Shown here piece after piece: positions 25,540 to 36,574 of a stretch of 64,000 bases of DNA (position 1 is its first letter; every line of letters starts with the position of its first letter). Source of the stretch: Verpa conica. Its lineage: Eukaryota > Ascomycota > Pezizomycetes > Pezizales > Morchellaceae. Under the pieces are notes generated by a model that was not told the DNA's origin, ran no database searches, and saw nothing but the letters and a program-made list of their open reading frames with translations. The stretch covers positions 1,054,001-1,118,000 of the forward strand of contig JAUFSD010000012.1 in assembly GCA_033030425.1 (NCBI GenBank), in the 5' to 3' direction. The position numbers were made by a program, and so were the translations under genes.

Positions 25540-26770
25540 TTCGAGGGTACTTGAGAAAGCTACTACATCAACATTCCCTCTTTTTCTAGCATAATCAAGT
25601 GGTATTTCACCACTCCCACAGTTGGAGTCCGAGTTCAATAGGGAAAACTCGATGATGTTCATGTAGAATGTATCGTTTCCCAATCCGTTTTTAGTGCACT
25701 AGAGTGTCCTTCTACCTTTTCTACCACGATAAGTCCTGATCGCATATTCAAGGGGTGTGCCGTATCGCGACGTAGGGCAAGTCTCTACACCTCTTTCCAT
25801 AAGAAGTTTGAGAACTTTCTCCTGATATCTTCTCACACCGAAAAGCGCAAGCCAAAGTAACTGGTTCTCGCTTCCATACTGGTATACATTAGCTCCGTTA
25901 TTAAGTAGAAGCCGAATAATCGCTTTAGAAGGGTCACTACCACACTCTAGGTGAATGTGTAGTGCGGTTGTCAAGGGCATTGACATCTGCACCACTCTCC
26001 AGTAATAGTTTAATGATCGCTTCGGAAGGAGGGTGATTGGGATTGAGGTTTTCCACGGCATAATGGAGAGCTGTACCTATTTGGTACTGAAAATGTAAGG
26101 CCTTACGCTCCCAGTATTCTGAAAATTCGCATTTGTATTTTGTATTGTTCACTTCAGTACCTTTTTCTCATAGTAGCCTCACAAGCTCCGGTTTATTGCA
26201 TAATACTACCTACTCGAGTGGGGTTTGGCAGGGATGTTGCATTGAGGCGTGTTCTCCTGCGAGCCAGTCTAGGTAAAAACCCGGCCGCTGCGGGGACCCA
26301 GGAAGCCTTGAATCGGGTAGGTGAGGTCTCATGTCGAAGTGTGCTTCCATGTCGGTTTGGGCACCGCTATTGATAATAAAAGTAGCTAGTGGTTGTGTTC
26401 TGTCATAACTGCCCAGAAAAGCGCTGGCATGCCGTCCTCATCCCGAAATACATATTCATGGAGAAAGGGTGTTAGGAGGTTTGAGAGGAGGTGGTTTGCT
26501 TGAATGAGATGAGAGAGGTCTTTTGGCCCAAGATATCTTGTGGCTTGGAGAAGGAGTTCGTTTGGTAGACTTAAGAGATTTATTGTGGTTTTAGATGATA
26601 ATTGAGGATCGAAAATGGACTCTGTAGAGCCTAATAGTGTCCGTGTTAAACCTCGTGAAAGGTTTTTGGGGTCGAAGTAGGTATGAGATAGAGGGATCTT
26701 TAACCAGGTGGCTTTACCGACTTTATATATACGAGAATATCTCGCGCTAGATCCATTGATTAGGCTCCTG
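25540..26770 (-). pseudogene. F-box/ankyrin-repeat pseudogene
   Basis: The minus strand from about 26580 reads an F-box-like helix set (LLSLPNELLLQATRYLGP, then KDLSHLIQANHLLSNLL). Degraded ankyrin units follow: TALHYAVENLNP with EAIIKLLLESGADVNALDN, then KAIIRLLLNNGANVYQYGS, then KVLKLLMERGVETCPTSRYG, and finally GEIPLDYARKRGNVDVVAF. The pieces fall into at least three frames, with stops between them (for example after LE and LL near 26160-26215). The architecture F-box plus ankyrin is common in large fungal families. It can no longer make a full protein. Whether any 3' part is still transcribed is unknown. Confidence 0.75.
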
Positions 26771-26971
26771 GTCTATCCACACACAATACACCTACACTTA
26801 ATTAGTGAGACACTCTCCCCTGCTCTGGCCAGAAAAATAATAGATCTGCAGACCCACATAGACAGTTTGTGATTGGCTGAGAAGGCCATCCGAAAAATAC
26901 GAAAACTAGTAATATCATTAGAAGATTTCTCTCCTAGCCCTATATGGGCCCATAGATTTATTACCTCCTTA

Positions 26972-27372
26972 GATATGGAAGAGCAAATGTGTCATAATTC
27001 AATTTCCCACTGGTGGTAAAATCATAGATTAACATGCTGGAATATAGTATCAAATTGGACCACTTGTCTGGATACTATAGTGGTCCATAATAGCCCACTG
27101 GTCTAACATAAATATCTCACACATAACTATCCCTTTAATCCTGATCTAGGCCTTAACTTTCCCTTTAGAGGCAATAGCCAAGGATCCAGCTTCAAGTGGT
27201 GCTTCATGTATTTTAATTGGTAAATTTGCATGTCTTACTTAATCTTTTAATTGTGAACTATCATAGTATTCTAGACAGATAGTCTGGTTTTATATTGTAT
27301 TCCAGCATGTTTGCCCACGATTTTACCACCAGTAGGAAAATTCATTTTTGACACATTTGACGTCCCATACTT
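26972..27372. mobile_element. MITE-like element with long terminal inverted repeats
   Basis: The left arm from about 26983 (CAAATGTGTC, ACTGGTGGTAAAATC, ACATGCTGGAATA) returns inverted at the right, ending near 27360 (TATTCCAGCATGT, GATTTTACCACCAGTAGG, GACACATTTG). Similarity is about 75-80% over roughly 80-100 bp per arm, extending inward to the ATACTATAG / ATACTATGATAG blocks. The centre has no open frame. This fits a non-autonomous DNA transposon or a fold-back element. Divergence between the arms suggests it is old. I could not define a target-site duplication. Confidence 0.7.
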
Positions 27373-28438
27373 AAACAAGTATCTCCAGAACGGCAGATAG
27401 AGTGCGGTTGATCGCCTATAGTTTATGACCAATCCCTTCTATCTATGAACTTCAAGCAAGGGGTTGTCTCTGCTATAAATACCTAAAAGACCCATACTAA
27501 CGACCTCCACAACAGAGCAGTCATTATTCTCAGAAGATCTTCACCGTAAGTAATGACGAATGAGAGTAGCAGGTTATATTTTCTTTGATTTCAACTGGTT
27601 TCAAAATCCCTAGATACATGGCCAGGCCCGGAATTATCAAAAGCAACCACCTACTCTAGATCTCTAAAAGAAAGGTGGCCTAGAACCTACCCAACCCCAC
27701 CCAACCCCTCCTCAGTACCTTAACCGATAAAATAATATTGCATATAATAATGAGTGATAACCTATGACCAATCACACAGCCTCTTCACTATTAGGCCGGT
27801 ATCCAGGGCTACAGAGAACTACCCACAAGAATACTACAAACAAATAAATCCTATAAGCACGTTAAATCCTAATACATATTTCGAGTGGCGCAACAAAGTG
27901 GCACTTATATCAATTCCGCCCCGAGTTGCTTTTATAGACTGTAGGGTCAAAAAGGACGCAAAGCTAACAAAATAAAAAGCATTTATTGAAAAAGACTACA
28001 GAAAGGAACTTCCCTTAACCAACCACTCCATACCATCATGACCCTCGTCAGTTAACATGATAGGACACAGTACTAAGAACCCACCAAGTGATACCTTATG
28101 ATCCACACACCAACTCATACCCTAAAACCACTCAAACAAAAAATGCTAGAAAGTTCCACAAAAAACAAAAAAAAACAATGCAAATTCCGAGACACTAGTA
28201 TCAGTATTTTACACTTTACAACGCACAGACAGCAAAAAAGAGGAAGAAACGCCATTTAAATGTCCACCAATCTTGTCCGAACGGTATGACCTAACGTGAT
28301 GAAAATAAAATAAAAAGAGGTTGGTGCAAAAACAAGCGCTAACACCATGCAATACAAAGAAACGTCCAAAGAAAACCCCCAGCCTCCCCTACTCCCCCAA
28401 CCCAATCCTAACATTAGCTACATCCAAACATCACAAAA
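27373..28438. other. Intergenic, no gene seen
   Basis: AT-rich DNA between the inverted-repeat element and the 3' end of the DUF726 gene. The last 400 bases are A-rich on the plus strand and presumably hold that gene's 3' UTR. No coding signal is recognised. Confidence 0.4.
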
Positions 28439-31400
28439 CTACGCAAAAGTCATTGTCATCTCCCCCTCCCCCTCCGCAAACTCATCATCGTCATCAGCCC
28501 ACACATTCCTCCCCTCCAGTGCCGCTGCCGCAACCCCCAACCCCACTGCTGTACCCGCACCTGTAGCTACATAACTCGGCGTCGTATACATGGAACTGCT
28601 TCTCTGTGGTGGCTTGTACCCCCCTCCACTCCTATCCTGTGCTCCATAGCCGCCTAAACCGATGTTGCCATATCCACCCCCACCACTTGGTCTCGGGGGT
28701 GGCTGGTATCCACCAGTATCAAACGTCATAGTTCCTTCCTCCTCTCCAGGCTTCCTTCTGCGGTTCCCAAATTCGTCTTCGCTATCTGAATCAGAATTGA
28801 AGCCATTATGTTGTGGGTTGCCAAAGTTGCTCCCGTAGCTCTTATATCCGTTATTACCAGTCCGGCTGCTCTGTCCATCCAATGCGGTTGACGAAGACGC
28901 AGCTCTGTATCCTACCGTAGTGGGAGGCGTAGTATAACGGTCCCCGAAACTTTTCGAGTGCCGTAGGTTCGCGTATGGGCTATTAGGGGTGCTGAGTAGT
29001 CCTGAGTTCGAGGCTCCAGCAGTAACTTTCAGAGGCGGGAGACTACTGTTGAGTTCCTTCACTGTAATTTCACTTTTATCCGACTTTGCCAACTCTGCAC
29101 GAATGGCATCTACGTCGAATAGTACGTCACCATTTAGATCCTCCCGCTCTTCTGCTGCGGGCTTAGGGTCTTTAGCAGCAGACACACTAGGGTCTTCATA
29201 AGTCTCCCAATCCTTCTTTTTTGCGGCATCTTTACCACGTCCAAAGAATGTGAACCGTTTTTTCTTCTTATCCTCTTTCTCAAACTCCTTACGCGCTTCA
29301 TCAAGTTCGCTGATCAGCTCTCGCTGTCGCTCACGGTGGCGATCTGGGTCGGGGTCCTCGATTTCTGTGAATTCATCCGAGAGGACGATAAAACCTACTT
29401 TACGGAGTAGTTTTGGGATGGCAGAGCGATAAGCCATGTGTCCATCTACCAATTCCGTAACATCTACGTTCTCAACCCCAGGGATGCCTTCTACTGGCGC
29501 GAGACCAGCGACACGGAGGATACCGCCTGATGTGGCGCGGAAGAGGTAACCGAGGATCCAGTCGTTTCGTGCGTAACCATTTACATACCGCCCAGAGACT
29601 GCCGAGACGGCTTTTGAGTATTCATCCTTTTTGACGACAACGGGGGAGCCAAAGATGTAAACATTTTGCACGAGGCCAAATGCACGGCGCTTCTGGAGTT
29701 CTTTAAGGCAGGAGAAAATAACACGTGCACCAAGGGAGTAGCCCACAAGGGTTACTGGACGGACTCCAAGGTTACGATTGATAAGAGAGTCGGCCAGAAT
29801 TAGACCTGCAGCGTTGGCGCGGTCGAGGGAGACAGACCATGGGTTGTCAAGGAGGTAAGATAACTTTGTCAAGACGACTGGAAGCTGGAGAGAGGCCATG
29901 AGTGCGACAAGTACTGTGGACCCAAGAATTTGTTGAAGTGATTGGGTGAGAACCTATCGGCGGGTTAGCTAGGTAGGCGGGAGTAGAATGAGATATATAC
30001 TTCTGTAGCGAGGATATTGATAGTTTGCCCCATAGAAGTCAACATCTCGGGCTCCCAGTGGATTGAGAATAGATCACCCATGATTGGGTCTATGGTTGAA
30101 TATGGTAGTCGCACATCATCGACTTTCCCGCTCATCCATCTAGCCCCTTCGTCAGCTCTAGCATCTCCACTGCCAGCTATAGGTTAAGACTTACCCCGAG
30201 ACGGTAATGATTAAGTTAACCCGCTTCGCATTATGCAGCGGCCTGTACTCAAACGTTGTAACACTCTTTGTACGATTGTAACTAGCTTTCCCGCCAATCG
30301 CTGCCCCAGACGCAACCATACCACTTGCAATCAGCGCTGTTCCTCCCGCCCCAGCCAAAAAAGTACCCGTCCCCGCAACACCGATTGTCGTGAACCCTGC
30401 TGCTATACCTGCACCAATAACAGGTGCCAATAAACCTCCACTCAGCCCAATAACTAGACCGCCTCCAATAGTCGCAAGCCCCATCATCATAAATCGCATG
30501 TTCCTTGCCCGCTTCATCCGAGTCTCCATATGCTCTTTTTCGCTCCAGTTTTGCTCAGTAGACTCTTGAATTTCGAGGGCATCAGTAACCCGTTTCTCGA
30601 ATCTACAGATATCAAGCCAGGGGACGCCAAGCATAACCCCAACACGCTCGAGGAGGACACGAGATCGAGCGTCATAGACGCTGTCGGCGATAAGGACAAG
30701 GAAGAGATCGCAAAGAACAGTCCAGCGGATGTCAATATCAAGGGTTTGTGAATGTAGTTGTGTGGGATCTTGTACAGATGGGGGGTCTGTCGGTGGGGTT
30801 TGGGAGTATGGAGGTGGGCCGGGGAGTTCACTGTCGGAAATTATAGATGCCGAAGAATTTGTTGTTTCTGTAGCCATTGGATTGTGGACTCGCGAGTTCT
30901 TAAGAAGAGTTGGTGTAAGATCACTCGATAATACACCATGTTCCGCCAGTTGCTCAATCATAATCTGTTCTGTATACCGTCAGCAAGCCAGCACCTCCTC
31001 CTCTATATAGGGTCACTCACCAGCAGGAGATATATCCATATGCATATACAACCTAACCATCATCTTCTGACTCCACATCTTCATACTCTCCTTCGCCGCC
31101 ATAAGCTCCTTCTTAATCCCCTTACCCTTCCCGTCGAGCTTAGCTACCTCATTCCCCATCTCAACCATGGCCAACCTACAAACCCCCACATAAGCAATCC
31201 TCTGACCCTCTGTCAGAAGCTCTTTTGTGGCCTGCATCTGACTCAACGGGCTCCTTGACGCCTCATCATCTTCCGTCTCCTTAAACAAATAACTGGTATT
31301 CTCGTCCATGCTCGTCGCACTCTGTGCATCTTCATCGTCGTACACCCTTGTGTATCCCTTCGCCGCACCGCCTTTGGTGTCACCTTCGTCGTCAGAGTCA

Positions 31401-31876
31401 ATTGCTGCCTTTGCGATGAGACGGCCATCGTCGTCGTAGAGGTCGTAAGAAGCAAAAGCAGGCATTTCCTGCCATTCTTCCTCTTCCTCTTCCTCTTGCT
31501 CCTTCGATTTATCTTGGTCCTCTGCACGACGAACTATTTGCTGGTGTGACCACTCTGACACAGGACCGCCGGTGCCGATAGTGGACCTAGGATCTGCGGG
31601 GTCCTCTGAGAACATCTTTTTCTCGTTCCATTTTTTATCGGAATCTGAGATCTCGGCTGAGGTTTTCGGTACTGGGAGAGGGAGAGGAGGAGGCTCTGTG
31701 ATTGTTGGGACCACTAGTGGGGTTGGTGGGGCCAGTGTCGGAGAAGGTGCAGTGGTGGGTTTAGAGGGTACTGTCACTTCTTCCTCTTCCTCGTCATCGA
31801 GTGGAGGTGCAGGCTTCGGCTTTCGAATTTGAAGCCCGAACTCGTCGTATTCGGGTTTCTCTTTGTCTTTGTCCAT
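28439..31876 (-). CDS. DUF726 membrane protein, Mil1/TMCO4-like putative hydrolase
   Basis: Four exons, read 31876-31021, 30969-30195, 30139-30001 and 29953-28439, give 1094 aa. A long acidic disordered N-terminus (1-220) precedes the DUF726 region, which starts with helices such as ILCDL-like TVLCDLFLVLIADSVYDARS. Then comes a Gly/Ala-rich hydrophobic stretch (about 444-512) that looks like two or three membrane-inserted hairpins, then SGWMSGKVDD (made by splicing), IHWEPEMLTSMGQT and a nucleophile-elbow motif VGYSLGARV (Ser about 663). The C-terminal 350 residues are charged and then Gly/Ser/Tyr-rich and disordered. Family members include yeast YFL034W (Mil1) and human TMCO4; the lipase/esterase activity is presumed, not proven. 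A shorter 37-nt second intron is possible but gives a worse protein. Confidence 0.87.
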
Positions 31877-34254
31877 ATTTCACAGTGTCTTTTTTGGGTG
31901 CCCCCTCTTTGTACTGTGCCCCCCTCTTTCTGGTAGAGAGCTGTAAATAGCTCCGGGCTTGCGTGGCCTTTTGTAGTCTGAAATACCGTCACACCTGGAC
32001 AACACTTTCCAGTTGTATTGTAAGAATGAGCGGTGTAGATAAAGTTGACGAGAGCTGTGACGATATGGGGTGGTCTGTTGCTCAGCAGTTCAGGGGTTAA
32101 GCTTGCCGCACATTGAATGTTTGAAGAGCATCACTCGGGGACAAAACGGTCGGGAGGGGTGGCTGTAAGGGTGGCTTGGCGGTGGGTGCAGCAGGGGTTG
32201 AGTTGAGATGCTTGGGCTTGGGGTGTGGGGGGTGGAGGAGCCGCAACAACTGCCCAGGACCAGCCCAGCAAGCCAGCCACTTATGAACCAGGAATAGGTG
32301 TGCACGGGTCTTTGAGTAGGATATACAGGGTGGGGGAGGGGTTCATGTAAATATCAAACACCAAAAAGGATGGCCGTGAGTGAGATGTAGTCTTAGGTGG
32401 TGTATTACAATAGTGGTGATTCAGTGAGTGAGTGACCTCATGGGTGAGAACTTCAACTACAGAGCGTAGAGTGGTGATGATGAGGGGAGTGAGTACATGT
32501 ACCCAGGAGTAGAGTAGAGTACTACTGCAGATGCAACAAACCCGTCAACTGAACTGCAAACTCCCTTCCTCCCCCAGCTGCCCCACGGCAGATGAATTAC
32601 CCGTGACTTATTATCCCGTACTTAAAAGGTGATCGACGGGATGTCGCACAATCAATGTCAAGTACGACAGACATCGCTGTTCCTACCCATAAAAACCCCC
32701 TCATCCCAGTGCTCTCTCATTTAAACGACGATCCTATCATCTGCCTCTAGAACCCAATGGGTTTAGGTCAAAGCCTTCATCTCGGAGCACGAGGTGGGGA
32801 AGAAAAGAAAAAGATGGGCTTGCTCATCCCTACGGCGATCCTAGCTTCGCCAATGATACTTCCAGCTCACGGTATCGTGAGCACCCCGTCCATCTGCTGT
32901 AGGGACTCGATGGGATGTTGATGCTCCTGAGAAAAGAAAAGAAAGAAGCGTGGCATAGAAGACAAGGGAAGGCAAGGGAAGGCAGGGAGGCTCTAATGGT
33001 GACAATTCAAATCGTCCGAATCGTCTGCTTATTGATAATACTTGGTCCATTGATAGCAACTTGGATAATCTCAAAGAAAAGGAAGGGCGTGGGGTTATTT
33101 TATGAGAGGTCGGATAAATCCTACTGCCGGAGGAGGGAAAGGGAGGGAGGGGAAAAAATCAAGATCTCGACGAGCAAAGAGCGATTAACATTCATCAATA
33201 CCCGTCATGGTGTGCTATTTTCCGCTCCCCCGTCAGGGCTGAGGAAATTTTCTTCTCACGGCCCGATATCGTGGAGCCATCAGATGCGTGTACATTCAAT
33301 GCACCCGCTCGTACAATTTTGAATGGAGTATGGGAGGGGTGCCGACGATACTATTGTGACCGGAAAAACCGATCGGAGTTCAAGGCCAAGATTACACCGG
33401 CTTGCCAAGTCCCCAGGTGGCTGATCTACGGCGATCCAAGAGGACGACTCCCTATTGAATAGCCCGAGGAGGAGGAGAAAAACGTTCGTCCCCGCTCTGG
33501 GGATGGGCAAAAGAGGAGTAGAAGGAGAGGAGGGCACAAAAAAGATCTATATGCATCCAGATTATGGTTATGCGACATAGAAACATAGTGCATGATCATA
33601 CCGGTATATCTTGCCTTCCCACAACATCATGTTCTGAATGAGAGTGGTACATACATTCATATCATGCGAGTTCATGTTGCTCGCGTCCTTTTTCCCTCCC
33701 CTCGCCAATCTCCACTCAACGCCCGTGCCCAATGAAGCAGAGCCTCTCCCCTCCGCCAACGTCAATGCTGCACGCACGCGCACTCCACGGCTACTGCAAT
33801 ACAATTGGGTCCCCAACATCACGCTCCATTGAGGAGGGTGTCACCGGCTGGCGAGCTTACTCGAATGGCCTTTCTTTGTTCAATGGGAATGCGTGGTGAG
33901 GGCGCTGTGGACCAACTAGCTGTCATGTTTCTTACTGTGCGGCCCCCCTCCTCTTGAGGTTCTCTCTCTTATTATACTTCGGGTTTGTTCTGATCTTTCT
34001 CTTCTACTCCTACTTCCTCTTCTTACCTACGACTAAACCCTGACTCACAATCACAAGATTAGCGACATCTAAAGTCGTCCAGTCTTCTGACCAACGCTTT
34101 ACTGCAATTCGTCTCTTACGCGGATTGCATAAAGCTTTCATCTGTCTCTTAAGCACGCTACTTTTTCGACACCCGCTTATTCTTCGGGAACTACCAGTGT
34201 CACCAGGATCACCAGGATCACAACATACTTTCATCCCTCATTTTGACGCCCACA
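31877..34254. other. Divergent spacer, 2.4 kb
   Basis: Region between the DUF726 gene (minus) and the Ser-rich gene (plus), starts facing away from each other. It carries GT/GA-rich stretches near 32130-32560 and a purine-rich stretch near 32920-33160. I find no coding region: frames here are short and of biased composition. It probably holds both promoters and long leaders, including a CT-rich stretch at 33945-34060 ahead of the Ser-rich gene. Confidence 0.45.
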
Positions 34255-36574
34255 ATGCCGAGCCCATCATGGACCCCCGCCCCGTCCAGAGGTCGTCGCC
34301 CAAAACACTCTCGCCCCAAACCTTTAGAATTTAGAAACGAAAAGGAAGAAACCTATACACTTCCCGCAACAGTATACTCTCCTGAATTCGATGAAGTTGA
34401 AGAACCGGAGCAGCGATCTGTTACGCCGACCGACATTTCTGGGTTATTTGATAACAGCGACACAAGCGATACTAGCAGTGCCGCTAGCTCGAGAGCTGAG
34501 AGTCCCATTGACAGGGAGAGAATAGTCTTTACCAAGGGACGAAGGAGGAGAGAAGAAAGTGCGGAACGAAGGAGGAGTGTAAGAAGGGGGAGCGGAGGTG
34601 AGAGGAGGGAGAGGAGAGACGGAGCGAAAACACCAAGTACACCAGTTACACCCATGGTAGGTTACATACAAAAATAATCTTCAAAATTTATCTAGTGCTG
34701 ACTCATTATGACTATAGTCCCCATTTGCACCTTCAAAAAGCTTCAAGTCTCCATCTTCGAAACGCGACTCCTCGTCATCCTCGTCCTCGTCCTCATCTTC
34801 ATCCTCTGACGATTCCGCCGCTTGGGTTCCTGTAAATCCCAGTTACTCTATTAGGCCACCTCCATCCTCTTCTTCCTCCGGGAAAGCCAAGGCTATCCTC
34901 GGAATTGGAATTGGACATCCCCCAGTCGCAAGCTCCCGCGTCTCTACACCTAGTGTAGCCACCCCAACTGCACCTAAATTTAAAGACCCTGTGATCGATA
35001 ACTGGGAGGTATCAGACTCCGACTCAGGTGGAGCTCCCATAAAACCGTTTGCACTAAAAGCATGGGGACCTCTCGCAGTGGGCGCAAAGAAGACGCCAAC
35101 ACCCAGTATTACGAGTATTAAAATTGATCGAAGTAGGTTAGGAAGGAGCAACAGTTCTGCAAGTGGGAGGCTCGTGAGGCCGAAGATTGAGAATCCGCAG
35201 CCGAAACATGCTGTGAGGGCTAGGTTTTCCGAGCTGAGGGGATATGAAGATGATGGGGTGAACCTTAAAGGGCGGAAGGAGAGCCCGCTAGACAGTGGTG
35301 TCGCTTTCAAGCTGGTTCGTCACCCTACGCACTCCCAGAGTAGCGCAGATATTCGCACGCCCGATCGCATCCCTAGCACTAGGAAGCCGCCTTCTCCGTC
35401 CTCATCAACTTACTCCTCATCGTCATCTATACACCTCCCTAAACGCTCCCCATCCGCCCCAATTGGTGCGAGTGTATCCACAGTGAGCTTTGAACTCACA
35501 GAGCTCCCCGTAGTGTTTAGTGCGCTGCCTGTGAAAGAAACTGAAGTCTTCAATATAATCCCCACAGATCTCATGATACCAGTCGACTGTGCACCCCCTC
35601 CCCCATCTCAAACATTACATCCCTCATGGAATAAATTCGATGAGAATGTCTACGCCTCCTCTGACATTGCGCGGAAGGCAGAACTCAACACATTGGCTGC
35701 AATGATGGACCCTGCCTCTCCACAGGCAATATCCCTTAGGGGCAGATACGGTACAGTTGACCCAGCAAGTCCAGGGAATCTAGAGATTCCTAGCCCGAGC
35801 CCTGCGAGCGTTAGGCCGAATAGTAGATGGAGTGATTACTCCGAGGCGGATAGTGTCAAAGAGAGCTGGAGAAGTAGTGTTTTGAATCATTTCCATCTAC
35901 CAAGCGTTAATACGGTGAGGCGGAAGCTCGATTTAAGAGCCCCAGTCGCGGCAGCGAAGGAGGGGATCCGGAAAATGGGGGCTAAGGATATTCCTGAGAT
36001 TAAGGAGGGGGAAGAACTTTCGGGAACAGGTAGAAGGAGTGGAGACGGGGCTATGACAACTGCAGGGACTTTTAATCCTACTTTGGGGTCTGTGGCGGCA
36101 TCAGCTGCTGGGAATAGAGGTAGTACATCTGGCAATGGGCTGTTTCGTGTTGGGAGCCGGATAGCAACAGGCCGCTCAGACAGTATTGTCACATTAAGCA
36201 AGAATATTCTCCGCCCCGACTCCCGTGCTGAAAAGGGCTCTACTACTGGTCCTTCACCTCCCCAGAGTACTCCTGCGCCTATTACAACCCGTCCTGTTTC
36301 AACCTCCAAGAGCTCATCTCGTCCAAACTCAGGCAGGCCAGATTCATCGCCATTGTCAACAACAACATTGGTTATGTCACCGGTTGGAAGCCCCTCGAGC
36401 GATGGAGAAGAAAGAATTACGAGCCCCAGTAGTAGACGGTTCAAAGATGTGTTTGAAAAGTATATGGTGAAAGATTCAAAGAAGAAAGAAGAGAGGCGGA
36501 GATTAGAGTTGAAAAAGAAGATTACTGTTATTGGGGCTGGACAAGGCGGTGCCGGGGGTGGAGGGTATATTTGA
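34255..36574 (+). CDS. Ser/Pro-rich disordered protein, unknown function
   Basis: Two exons, 34255-34656 and 34718-36574, give 752 aa; I chose the ATG reading MPSPSWTPAPSRGRRPKHSR. I do not recognise a family. The protein is rich in Ser, Pro, Arg and Thr throughout, with an Arg/Glu-rich block (about 95-130), a Ser tract just after the splice (SSSSSSSSSSSSSSDDSAAW), a more ordered central part (about 300-380: FELTELPVVFSALPVKETEV, LHPSWNKFDENVYASSDIAR) and a basic C-terminal helix (RRFKDVFEKYMVKDSKKKEE). Many SP/TP sites suggest regulation by phosphorylation. The WNKFDENVY...ARKAELNTL block and the C-terminal helix are the most likely conserved parts. The intact frame over 1.8 kb makes it a real gene. 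Confidence 0.8.
34745..34815 (+). repeat. Serine-codon simple repeat (TCGTCATCC)n
   Basis: Imperfect repeat of Ser codons (TCC/TCA/TCG/TCT) at the beginning of exon 2 of the Ser-rich gene. It encodes a tract of about 14 serines. Mixed codons suggest slow expansion. Confidence 0.7.

Noticed and set aside
30140..30194. Alternative 37-nt version of intron 2 of the DUF726 gene
   Set aside because: It would be below usual intron size and inserts extra residues into the conserved SGWM motif; the later acceptor gives the expected protein.
15735..31876. RPP0 and the DUF726 gene as a functional pair, since I recall the yeast DUF726 protein being reported to bind Rpp0
   Set aside because: The genes are about 11.5 kb apart with the SNT2-like gene between them; proximity in one window is not evidence.
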